From contig JADNRY010000073.1 of assembly GCA_015501585.1 (NCBI GenBank), forward strand, positions 186,001-250,000: DNA of 64,000 nt, given 5' to 3'. The notes under the pieces are model-generated. The model saw only the letters and a program-made list of their open reading frames with translations, did no database searches and was not told where the DNA came from. This document shows positions 47,581-57,733 of the stretch, piece by piece. The stretch is from Rhodocollybia butyracea. Lineage: Eukaryota; Basidiomycota; Agaricomycetes; Agaricales; Omphalotaceae. Made by a program: the position numbers and the translations under genes. Within the stretch, counting starts at the first letter, position 1, and every line of letters starts with the position of its first letter.

Positions 47581-49304
47581 CTAAGCACAATGGCAAGACC
47601 GACCACAAGTGGGACAAGCAACTGTAGGAGGGCGATGCATGTTAAAAAAATCTGCACGATTCGCGCTCGGATTATCGTTCCATGAAATGAGGTACTTCAC
47701 AATAGTAAGATGGGTGAACTCTGTACTCCAGCCACCCCATTCACAAATTTGACGAAGTGGCCAGCGACGTTCCACCGACAACCATTGACACCCACCACGC
47801 CTGAATGAATGTGTTCCATAGGGGATATGGTCAACGCCGATTTCACACAAATTGAGGCGGAACATTTCAAGGAATTGTTCGGAGGTCTAAGATGCAAATG
47901 AGTTGTTATACGAAGAATTCCATGAGGTGATTTTACCATGGGCTCATTATCTTCTGCGATGCGATCATTTACGCGAATTTTTCGAAACAGATAGCCTTCC
48001 TGTACACCACCAAAGTGTACCCATCTTGAATAGGCACGCACGGCACATAAGTGTGCAAGCTCTGGAGGCATCTCATAGAGTACAAATGGTTTAATATCTA
48101 AGCAGTGGTCAATGTGAAATATAACATTGAAATGGCTTGAGCTTACCCCCGAATTGGCTAGTTTTGCGAAAGGGAAGATAGACAGTCATCATCGTGATTC
48201 CTGTCTTTGGATCCTCTGTAACAGTAATGTCGTGAACTTGGATCTTAAGTAACTCGTCAACACGAAGCAAGTCACAAAACGCCAAGATATATCCAAGTAG
48301 TAACAATGCGCGCGCTCGAGAGCCAGCCCAGTCAGTTAATTTCTTCGGTGCATTCCTTGCAGTGGGCTCATACTGATGACGTTTATGAAACTCTGGCTGA
48401 TTGTTGAAGTCGAATAGCTGTTCAAGTAGCTCCTAAAAACTTGTAAGTTAGATCTGCAAGAAAATAGTTGAAATACATACAGCTGTAACTGCTCGTGCAC
48501 TTGTGGTGGTCTCGCCCTTCTGTATCTGAATAAGTGTTGTAAGTATAAGATTATCTCAACAAGGTAGAGAACATTCACAAACCTTGCGCCGACGTAGGCT
48601 CAACATGTAACTACTTAACGTCTCAGAAACCGATGGATTACCGAGCATTGATCCTGTTATTTCACTGCGATGCCAGGCGAGCATGCCAAGGTTATGCATC
48701 CGCCCGAACCCAAATGTGGCAGCAGCACGCATTTTCTGTGCATGTGTATAACTTGCCCGTTCAACTGATGGATCTTTCGGAGTGCCGTCAAGATTTATTT
48801 CGTCGCAACTGTGAATCAAAATAATCAGTACTTGGTAAATGCCCGGCAATAGGATTTGTACGTGTTCATAATCCATGCCGCTAGATACTCAGCCGCTTGA
48901 GGATGGGGATTGACGCAGAAGAAATCAGACTTGTCCGCAACCATTTTACGACTGTGAACAAAAGTTTCACATTGTTTCATTAGCCTAAGAGGAAAAAAAT
49001 CACAATTAATCATTAGAATATTGTCCTAGAATTGTTGAGATTACCGTCCATATTCTAGAGCAGTCTTCTCTGAAACACCCTTTGAAACCTCCTTTATGCT
49101 CTGCAATAACTCAGATAGATCCATTGCCGCGTTGGTTTCCGTTTCGTGGGCCACGTCTTGTGTAATATCAATGTTGTCCTGGGCCTCTTCAAGGTCGTCT
49201 AGTATTTCTGCAGGTTTCGAGGGCTCGCCAATAGCTTGCAAGACACCAATGTATGCATTGTCAGCAGCAATATTGACTGTTGTAGATGTTGTCGTGGAGG
49301 ACAT
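47581..49304 (-). CDS. Tyrosine recombinase of the element (468 aa, complete)
   Basis: Site-specific DNA recombinase that should cut and rejoin DNA through a 3'-phosphotyrosine. Minus-strand exons: 49304-49045, 48984-48862, 48808-48583, 48525-48481, 48432-48147, 48097-47937, 47886-47581; 1,407 nt in frame. N-terminal core-binding region, then the catalytic domain with R275 (CDLLRVDELL), K308 (PFRKTS), H393-S-F-R396 (HSFRRGG), W420 (GGWST) and nucleophile Y432 (VKYLISW). The C-terminus ends in a small Cys-rich knuckle CPTCGRSCHC. All five expected active-site positions are present, so it is probably active. The family is Crypton-like in architecture; a closer assignment is not possible by eye. 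Confidence 0.9.
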
Positions 49305-51593
49305 GTTGGAGGTTAGGTGGTAAGCGATAAGACTGCCTATATAGGCTCCTAATGATCGATAATGAAACAGAGTGAGGTTTGCCTCCTGTTTGATAGTTAG
49401 CGGTGGTGCATTATTTCAGACGTAAGTGTATAAAAAAAGGTGGATCAATTTGCTGTCTAAGATATTTAAAGATTTATAAACACAAGTAAAATCTGAAGAT
49501 AATTTGGGATGGCGAAGTGGACATGAGCTGAGATTCAGAAAGTGAACGGTAGGGAGACGAGTGGCAATCAACGACAAGTGGAAAATAGCTGCTGGAAAGG
49601 TTAGTTAGCAACATGAAAAGCGCAGTGCAGAGAACACACATAAACCGAGCTAGTCTCTTTGGGGAGACTCTGAGAAGACGGGATGAGTAGTCGAGATCCT
49701 CAACATTGACCAGAGCTGCTAAATTCGAGATTGCCTAGAAGAAATGCGGTAGCTCAAAGGCTGTAAATTGCCGACATTGCTTTGGGGCTGGAACTGAGCC
49801 TTGAGGGTATGCATAGCCGCTCGGAGATTGTCCACAGAGATGAAATTGTGACTGAATGTGCCAGCAGGAAGATGTGCATATTTGAGAGAAGCGAGAGTTT
49901 TGCAGAGATTAATGGGGGTAAATCAGCGCCCAAGAAAAAAGAGCCAAGCGTGAGGTGGACTGCCCCCTCCTTTGTACCACCCTAACGGTGATGAACACTC
50001 TTCCTTGGGTGACTCTGCATCCTCTGTCTGCTGCCCCCCACTTAAAAACAAAACAGAATGTGTACGCCAAGAGATGTAGCCATGCTCGCCATATTGAGCC
50101 TGGGGAAACGCCGATGTCCAAGGCATAGACTGTATTTTTGATGGCTTTTGTTGCGGGTCACGCATGTGGAATGCAGAGGCATGGGTATGCGTCACTGACA
50201 GCGCATGTGGTGAGATCAACGCCGAGATAGGGATAGAGGCCTGAGAAAGCGACAGTGCGCAAACAGAGGGTACTTGCGTGTAAGAAAGATTCTGGCTTGC
50301 ATGAGATCAAGAGGCCGTGTGAGAATGCAAATGCATGAGCGTGATTGCGCCCTCGGGCAGAGTTCCAGGTGCCTGTGTTTCCTGCATTCTGGTTTTCCGA
50401 GTGCGAAAATGGCTGCAGGGTGACAGACGGTCTGATTCTCTTACAGCGGCCATTGAAGCAGCGAACCAATGGATGCTCTAGAAATTCTAGAAATTCCAAT
50501 AAATAAAAGTTTTCGAAACACGTTGCATGATACTCACCCGGAAAGCGAGCCCTCTTGACGCTCAAGCTACCCCAATACACAAACTAGCTAATTAGAACCA
50601 ACCTGTTGTGGCCATGGTGTTTGTTGTATTGGTACATTAAAATGTGGGGGCAAGATGGTAATCGCAGCCTGGAAGAATCACTGGGCTACGTTGACCTGTA
50701 ATTCCAGTTGATTGGGCACGCCCGCCAGAAAATTTCAAGCGTGAGCATGCAGAGTCAGGATGAGGCTGAGATAGGTGGTGAGGAGATGCGTTTCTGCGAA
50801 AACGAAATAAGTACAATGTGTAGAAATTCAACTGAATGCATACCATGACTCCTTGACTTGTACTGTATGAGGTTTGCGCAGATACTAGGAAGCCTTGAAG
50901 AGTCGGGATTGAAACTTTAGAAGAAGAAGAAACAGAAAGAGTAGGGAAAGAGCCATAATGTTGCCACCAGACCTCTCAAGATGCGAGTGATACGAGTGTC
51001 TTGACTGGTTAGTGGAGCGGCTGATGCTTTCAATTCTAATTTCTACAAGCAGTATTGTCCAGTGATCTGAATTCAGATACATGGTGAATCCTGCTTGTTA
51101 GAATAGAGAAAGAGACACAACCTGAAAAGATCAGCAGTTAGTTCAAAGAAAAGAAACTTGATACACATACCACTGCCCATATAGTCCACAAAATAACTGT
51201 TAAATACTTGCCAGTGGTGGCTGGAGGGAGTCAGTCGAGCGCACTGTTTGTTCATCAACAAACACCTCGGAGTTTCCGGCCACCGATATAATTAGCGCGC
51301 ACGCGCTTATGTTTGTTTATACCACCGCAATCTTGTTTTTGCGGTGGTACAACAAACTTGCACAGCCTCTCAACTATAATATTTAAGTTTTACAGTCACT
51401 TTGTCTTGACCACAGATAATTTGAAGCCAGATGGCTGACATATAAGTTAGGGAAGTGGCGAGATTTGGCGGCCAGGATGACGGCTATCGGAACTGTTTTT
51501 GGGTTCCGATAAGCAATGACATCATTCTGCTGAGACAGATCCCGCCAAGTCCGCAAGTCCGCCCCCAGTCTGCCCCTTCCTATTCTAAGTACA
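49305..51593. other. Divergent inter-gene region of the element with unresolved minus-strand coding segments
   Basis: Separates the recombinase and nuclease start codons, so it must contain both promoters. On the minus strand several Ser/His/Pro/Gln-rich frames occur between plausible splice sites (for example HASAFHMRDPQQKPSKIQ near 50165, and NASPHHLSQPHPDS near 50770), suggesting a disordered protein gene running from about 51260 to 49920. I could not build one continuous reading frame, and no domain is recognised. Confidence 0.35.
51311..51357. repeat. Strong hairpin upstream of the nuclease gene
   Basis: TACCACCGCAA (51320-51330) and TTGCGGTGGTA (51339-51349) form a perfect 11-bp stem with an 8-nt loop; GTTTGTT and AACAAAC extend it by seven more pairs after a small bulge. 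It could be a protein-binding or replication structure. Confidence 0.7.
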
Positions 51594-53523
51594 ATGGGTA
51601 TTGAAGGTCTTTGGAAAGTAAGCAGGCCTTTGTTTATTTATAACCTCTCTGACCATGTAACTAGATCTTGGAGCATTCTGCTCAGAGAGTTGATTTCGTC
51701 GATTACACATTAGTGAACGGCTTTCTTCCGAAGTATCCTGGATCTAGGGTCTTTCATGTGGGTATTGATGCCAGGTGGGTTTGCTCCATTGAGCATTCAC
51801 GTATATGTCTCACAAATAAAATGTAGTGTATTGCTTGATGGATATAGCGCCGCAAATATTACCTATGGACGTTTCCAACACCACACGACTGTGGATGCTT
51901 CCCTTACTCAGCTCTGGCGGTTTCTCAATCAACTTTCATATGCTCCAACTGATTGTACGTTTGTGTATGATGGCAACGACCGTGCATCCAGCAAACGAGG
52001 AGTTCAAGTTATTACAGAGGAACCCCTTTTATATAAGAAATCCAAAGAGATGGTTCAGACCTTTGGATTCCGAGTTTATACAGTACGTACCTATTACTTT
52101 CATTCAGTCTGGTGTGTATAATTTCACCCCCAGGCGAAAGGTGATGCGGAGGCAGAACTGGCCATCATGAACCAAAAAGGGCTTATCGACGCCGTCCTCA
52201 CAAAGGATAGTGATGTATTCCCACTCGGCGCTGAGCATGTGCTGAGGATTTCACCGTGAGTTATTTAATTTATACTGAATATTTTATAATAATGGCTGTA
52301 CAGTGAAGCTAGCAGCGACTCAAAGCTTGTTGTTGACCTCTATGATGCCAAACATATTGAAGATAGTCTGATGCTCACTACGGGTGGTTTGATTCTGTAC
52401 TCACTTCTGGCCGGAAATGATATTAACGCTGGAGTTCGGGGATTTGGCCCTGTCAATGCACTTGCAATCGCTCAATGTGGGTTTGGCAATTCGCTAGTTG
52501 AAGCGATGGCCGGGTCACCCACTCAACAGCAGCAGTATCTCAGAGAACTTGTGTGCAAAATAATTTCAGAGCTCAAGAATAACACCCAAGGTGTACTGCA
52601 GCACTGCTATCCTGCTGTCGCACAGACCCTTCTTGACAGTGATTTTCCTTCCCAAGATGCCCTAGACTGGTTTTTAAAACCACCGAACTCCTGGTCTGAC
52701 TCAAATCATATGCCTAACACCGCCGCCTGGGTGCCTCGAGGCCATAATTATCTGGAAATTATGCAGTTTTGTCGCAACAATATTGGATGGTCTGTTATGA
52801 GGGCCCAGCAGAAATTCCATAAACAGTTGTGGCGCGGAGTCATCATTAGGATGCTTTGCTCGGTGCGATAGTACTTGTGCCATACGTCTCTTTCAAATCT
52901 AATCCTTTCACAGAAATACCTTAAGTATGATAGTCTGAGTGGACTTCTTCTTGCGCCGTTGCTACAGAAAGAATTTTTTGAAGACAGTCAGGGTCGACCC
53001 TGGGCCATTACGAACAAGACTCTTCTCAAAGGCAAGAACCCTCCCAACTTGGCGGCGAAGGGACCAGGCGATGTTGTTCGGATTACTTTTGACATTTCCG
53101 ACTTTGTCGAAACAACGTTATATTATTTCCCTCTCCCTCAGGGTCAAGAGACCGAGTCGGAGCTACCAAAAACTTTGAGTGTATCTGTACCATTTGCTAT
53201 AATTGCTACTGCGACTGGCCAACACAATCTCCTTCCTGATTTTTCAAGTCTCATTCCTTGCCGTATGTACTGTGTTTCTGTTCAGTTTTGTATGTCTAAC
53301 TTTTGAAAATTCTGTAGCCAATCCTCACCCCACCTGTTCAGGGTCCCAGCCAACGGCAGCAGGATCTGGAAACGTCATTGACCTTACATCTGACGATGCT
53401 TACACCCAACCGACGGCAACAGGATCCGGAAATGTCATTGACCTTACATCCAACAATGACATAGAAATCAGTGAAGTACGCCCTATCAAGCGTAGGCATG
53501 TACCTACTATCGACCTCACCTAG
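51594..53523 (+). CDS. XPG/FEN1-like (PIN-domain) nuclease of the element (541 aa)
   Basis: Structure-specific nuclease family of FEN1, XPG and GEN1, which cut flaps or junctions. Exons: 51594-51617, 51665-51774, 51827-52082, 52134-52255, 52304-52862, 52914-53262, 53318-53523; 1,626 nt in frame. It begins MGIEGLWK as in XPG-N domains. Likely metal ligands: D43 (GIDAS), D93 (VYDGNDR), D134/E136 (KGDAEAE; the first family Glu is Asp), D155/D157 (TKDSDV) and D210 (LAGNDINAGVRGFG, start of the helix-two-turn-helix). The C-terminus has VIDLTSDD, VIDLTSNN and TIDLT, which look like SUMO-interaction motifs. It may process recombination intermediates of the element. Related PIN-like genes are common in Agaricomycetes, so cargo is an alternative. 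Confidence 0.88.
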
Positions 53524-54628
53524 GATGGATGATCTTAAGTAGTTCCTTAGTTTTTCTTATCTTGTACAATATCATGTATTCCATCCAAATTCAAGTTTAT
53601 GCCTCTCTTCTTAACTGATACTTGCACGAACAGTAGAGTGACTGTTGCAGTGAGCATGTACAGAGTTAGTATCTGCCTAAGCAGCTTTGTATCTCATTAT
53701 ACATAATGTAAGTGTACAAGATCTGTAACAACAGACTTTGCCATGTTGCGGAGACATGCTTCAAAAAATACGGTCACACGCGCAACAAAGCTCCGGAAGT
53801 GCAGAAAGTGAAACGTTTGGCGCCCGCAATTATCGTCTTTTTTCCTTGTCATTAGAACTTCAGGATTTTTTTGGCTGGTAAATTCTATAGCAAGAATGAA
53901 AGCATTGAGCATAAAGACGATTTCATACAGCCTTTGAAGACGATTCGTTAAAGCCGGCGAACCTTGAAGACGATCCATTATTATGACAGACAGCGCCTTG
54001 AGCTCTTTACGCAATACACCTCTTTACGCAATATACCTCGCGCGCGACTCGGCAAGGAGATCTATTAGTGGAGGCAGTATGTATATACTATAGCACATCT
54101 CTCAAGCATCCTCTCAGCCTCTTTCCCTTTCCCCCCTGTCCTCCTTCAAGTTTCAGGAATTGCTCTTCATCTCTTGTCCCATCCACTCCACTTCAAATAG
54201 TGGATTTTCCAGATGCTTCAAGGCATTGTACGGTGAGCTATCTTGTCATCTTAGTTATTGCGCTTCCTCCTCCAACCGCCCCCTTGCGGAGTGAGGACAT
54301 GTTTTCAATCGGCTGGGTACACACCTGTTCAGCACACTCCCAGGTGGAGAACATGCTCGTATGATGTGCCCCAGCCGCCCACCTTAAGTATTCTCTTTCC
54401 AATCCTTTTCGCCGTTGCTTCTTCTCTCTCACTTTCGAACACTTTCTCCCGATTTTTTATCTGTTATTTGTTATCTTTTATCAAGTTTTAGGCTCCCGTT
54501 TTCGCCGTCGATCGCCCGACGGCTGAGGCGGGAGCATGCGCCGCTCACGTCAGTCCCTTACCTCACCTGACCTTACAGGTGATGTGACGAATGTGACTGC
54601 ATCGTTTTTCTTGTTAGTCGCAATTGCA
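53524..54628. other. Right end of the element, no gene
   Basis: Contains the 3' flank of the nuclease gene, a direct repeat of CTCTTTACGCAATA (about 54003 and 54021), and, near the terminus, hairpins annotated separately. TGTGACTG at 54592-54599 is the reverse complement of CAGTCACA at 42750-42757 at a similar distance from the left end, a weak terminal inverted similarity. Confidence 0.5.
54492..54582. repeat. Right-end hairpins of the element
   Basis: A nested hairpin has outer stem GCTCCCG/CGGGAGC (54492-54535) and inner stem GCCGTCG/CGACGGC (54504-54523, loop 6). It is followed by TCACCTG/CAGGTGA (54563-54582, loop 6). This mirrors the hairpin array at the left end. Confidence 0.65.
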
Positions 54629-54853
54629 CATCCGACGAATCGGGGCAAGAATGTTTTGTAGAGAGGCAATCTCCATAATTTTGAGATCTTTTAGGCTCAG
54701 TTCGGAATCACCAGCCTCATCTTTGTTCGCCCGGGTTTCCAGAGCAGCGACTTGCTCCTGTGCTTCTGAAATAAGTGTCTGAATGGTGGTTATCTCTTTG
54801 GGTGTAAGCCATATAGGTCCTTTGATCCGAGGTAGAGAAAGATACTGTGCCAT
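54629..54853 (-). pseudogene. F-box protein gene 1, 5' (N-terminal) part
   Basis: Starts MAQYLSLPRIKGP, matching MAQYLSLPRLEGP of the intact paralog, and runs through the predicted coiled coil (ISEAQEQVAALE) to ASLQNILAPIRRM, where homology stops at 54629. The next codons (CNCD then stop) come from the inserted element. The gene continues at 42726. Without its C-terminal part this fragment would encode only a coiled coil. Confidence 0.9.
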
Positions 54854-55275
54854 GAAGAGCTTTATTCACGAGTTTCTTCGTGAACTATAAGACGGCTAGC
54901 CAGGCTATATTTTGTATAAAGCAGAAATGATTTTTGAGTCACGTGTAGTGCTTGCCTCTCCTCTTGATTCTTGATCATGATGTTGAGTATCCTGTGGTAT
55001 CGGAATGGGGATGTTCACTCGAATATTTGGACCTCATAAGTCGCTCTACATCTGATGTATGCCGGGCTGTACCGTGTTTCAATGCTCCGGTAAACAAGAA
55101 ACTTCATCTCTGCCCGGACGCGTTATACAATCTTTCATTCCTTCCTTCGTGAGTTTCTCAGGTGTTCCAGAACTTCATACTCCTTTTAATGTTAATCACA
55201 ACAGCTACAATGACACGCTAGGTCAAAACGAGGCACAAAAAATTACGCCGAGCTCCCTCTACTTGTTCTAAAGAA
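54854..55275. other. 5' flanks of F-box gene 1 and acyltransferase copy E
   Basis: A divergent spacer with no gene. About 55080-55270 is similar to 38560-38780 upstream of acyltransferase C. Confidence 0.55.
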
Positions 55276-56429
55276 ATGGCTCACAAGATCGCCGCTGGAA
55301 ACCTGCATGCAGCCTTGCTTCTGTTGTACTTTTGCCTCCCCAACGTCACCTTCACGTTGATCCTTGCGCTCCGTCTTCCACAATGGACAAAATTCAGTTT
55401 CCTCGCGTGTTATCTCTACGCAGGAACTTGCGTGTCTGAATTCCGCAGTGGACATGTTTGGATCGATTATTCTATGGGAGCAACATTGGGATTGTTTTGT
55501 TTCAACTGTTTGCATCTGACCATAGTAGACCCGCTGCAACGGTATCGTCATAAAAGCGATGATCCTGTGATTGGGCCAAATAAGCTTTCGTGGACTGGTA
55601 GAGTTTATTGGGCGTGGTGTACCAGTACATCTGTGCGTGATATAGGATGGAACTACATCTCCACTCCTGCTCATACCATCCGATCTAAATTCGCGCCAAA
55701 CACTCTCGCAAAACTCTTGTACTGCGTCTTCCTCGTTGATTTCCTCCAAACAATCCTGGAAATTGCTCCCTTCCTTCAAAATACCGCAGCAGACTTTTCC
55801 ATACGGTCGCTTACATACTATCCTCAGAGGGTATTGTGTGTGATTTCTTGGTTCTATACGCCAGGATAAACTTTGAATATTACGCGTTCGCTCTCCCTTG
55901 TGTGGCCACGAGATTAAATCTGCCCATGGATTGGCCTGCTCCGTTTGGACATTGGGCAGATGCGTACAGCATCAAGAACTTTTGGTCGTACGTACGTATC
56001 CCTCACGTTTGACGTGAATCTCTGGATGTTTATTTTCTTTCGTATTAGGAGAACATGGCACTCATTTGTCCGAAGGGTGAGTAGTTACTTCTTGGAAATG
56101 CTTGGCTGGATTATTGAAACCCTCCTCCAGCTTTGCGTGTCACCAGGAAACAAACTCACTCAAATACTTGGTGCACCTTCTAAAACCCTACCGGCAGCGT
56201 ACATACAACTCTATGCCACCTTCATCATTTCCGCTACCATGCATCCTCTCGGAGACTACATGGTCGGATGGCAATGCCTTGGCGCGTCTATCCCATTTTT
56301 TCTCGTACAACCCGTCGGAATCACAATCGAGGAAGGGTTCAGTGTTCAAGTACTTGGTGCGCCGATACACCCGTTCAGGTACTAATAGTGTAACTTCCAA
56401 GTCTGAGCCCTTGTCTACTGCTCGGAGAT
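55276..56429 (+). pseudogene. Wax-synthase acyltransferase E, broken and fused
   Basis: Starts MAHKIAAGNLHAALLLLYF and follows copy C closely. The first intron is missing together with a few codons: GWNY runs straight into ISTPAHT, whereas B and C have GWNYQ, an intron and MPxIxTPxH. An 11-bp deletion near 55856 shifts frame (SWFYTPG then stop). The remaining exons are recognisable (RTWHSFVRR near 56060, ATMHPLGDYMVG near 56235) but a small insertion near 56335 shifts frame again. The sequence ends abruptly at about 56430 inside the last exon, where PP2C-derived sequence begins. Confidence 0.85.
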
Positions 56430-57450
56430 TGCCTCTGAAATTTCTCGTCTGTCTGATGCTCTGCCAATCGGAACTACAGATTCGTATTATTTCGGTCGGG
56501 TGGAATTTCAGAGAACTGGAACCAGTCAACTCTGTCGTCGTCAAAGCCGAACCAGGTTCGTTATATCGTCGACGACGAGTTCCTAGTGCCAAAGGATCTG
56601 TGTGGAAATTACACATAGTTGTTGATGGTGAGTACTGTGCTGGACCTACAAGTCGGCGCATTAATTTGGCTCAGTGATTAGGACATTTGGGACACAAGAC
56701 AGTGGACCACACCTTGGACCATGCAAGCCCAATTCAGAATCGTTAATGTTGGAAACTGTCAGAGCCTACGATGATTCTCTTGCGGATAATGTTCTTTCTG
56801 TGTTGCCATGACGACTGGCTCCTCTCCAACGAAGAACTACAAAACACCATCAACAATAACACTACGGGAGGACACTGTAATTGTTATCAGACAAGTCCTG
56901 GCAATGGATTGCAAGCTTGAGAGATAGCTATGTCAGTATACATCGGGAAAAGACGGATGAGATCCAATCTCATTGAGGACGTGTCATAAACGAGAGAGAG
57001 CGTATGTTTTGTGAATATCCAGGAGAACCGGACGTTCGAGTCCATGGTCGTGTTTTTAGAGCTCTCTCTGTTACCAGAGGTAAGCCTCTTCGATTAGGCT
57101 TGTTTCTTGAGTACCGGTTAATCAGCCGTGTCATAGCTTATATTGGAGATCACGTTTACAAACTTCCGAGAGTGTATAGATCGTGTCTTTGATTCTCTGT
57201 GGTCTAAGGATGTCGATGATGAGCTCCATACAATATTCCATCTACCGAAATCATACTTCGCCATACAGCTCCAACGTACCGGTATATTGATCTTACTCAA
57301 GTCTGTGAGATTCGATCCGCAGGCTCGTTCTTTAACAGATCATTCGATCATGCTGAAAAGCGGACAATGTGCCTCTTGATTAGGTCGTCACCGTGTAACG
57401 AGTCTGCCTAAGGGAGACTACCTCTGGATGTGTACCGACGAGTACCTGTG
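56430..57450 (+). pseudogene. Decayed second copy of the PP2C phosphatase gene
   Basis: Plus-strand sequence matching the PP2C gene at 1-1346. Recognisable pieces: GCCTCTGAAATTTCTCGTCTG near 56435, GGATCTGTGTGGAAATTA near 56590 before an intron-like GTGAGT, GACATTTGGGACAC near 56687, then YPGEPDVRVHGRV and LRLGLFLEYRLIS (57010-57130) and GDHVYKLPRVY. Stops and indels occur throughout and part of the middle is missing. The ATG region of the gene is absent because the copy starts inside codon 25 or so, fused to acyltransferase E. Confidence 0.85.
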
Positions 57451-57733
57451 ACAATGAGACTGAGTCGTTTGACATACGTCATCTTCATGCGGAATGACGC
57501 CTGTCGATCAGGGATACAACTGCATCTCTGGTTACAATAGGGATACCCTTGTGCGTTTCTTTAACATTTAATAAAGACTAATATTGTGATTCACAAACAA
57601 TCAATAGCATTGTTAGGTACGGGTTACAAGGGTTACAAGCTTGTTTTGAGCTTGGTTAAGTACAAAAGCGCCTTTGCCTGCGGCTCCATCTCGATTTTTT
57701 GTATATTTCACCTGACATTTTGGCCAGCCACTA

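Larger units (their letters stand above)
42727..54628. mobile_element. 11.9-kb tyrosine-recombinase element carrying SAP-like, YR and XPG-like genes
   Basis: Defined by the split F-box gene: homology to the intact paralog stops at 42726 (after AGCGGC) and resumes at 54629 (CATCCGACG). Within lie a SAP-like DNA-binding gene (plus), a complete tyrosine recombinase (minus), an XPG/FEN1-like nuclease gene (plus), GC-rich hairpins near both ends and a 1,052-bp perfect inverted repeat. There is at most one shared base at the junctions and no clear target duplication, which fits recombination by a tyrosine recombinase and argues against a DDE transposase. It resembles Cryptons in using a tyrosine recombinase, but is larger and has extra conserved-looking genes. 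Boundaries are accurate to one or two bases; whether it moved as one unit is inferred. Confidence 0.8.

Noticed and set aside
42727..54628. A Starship-type interpretation of the 11.9-kb element
   Set aside because: Starships are much larger and defined by a DUF3435 captain at one end; here the recombinase is internal and I cannot assign it to DUF3435.
55243..55779. 178-codon minus-strand frame
   Set aside because: It is antisense to acyltransferase E exons; the plus strand carries the homology.
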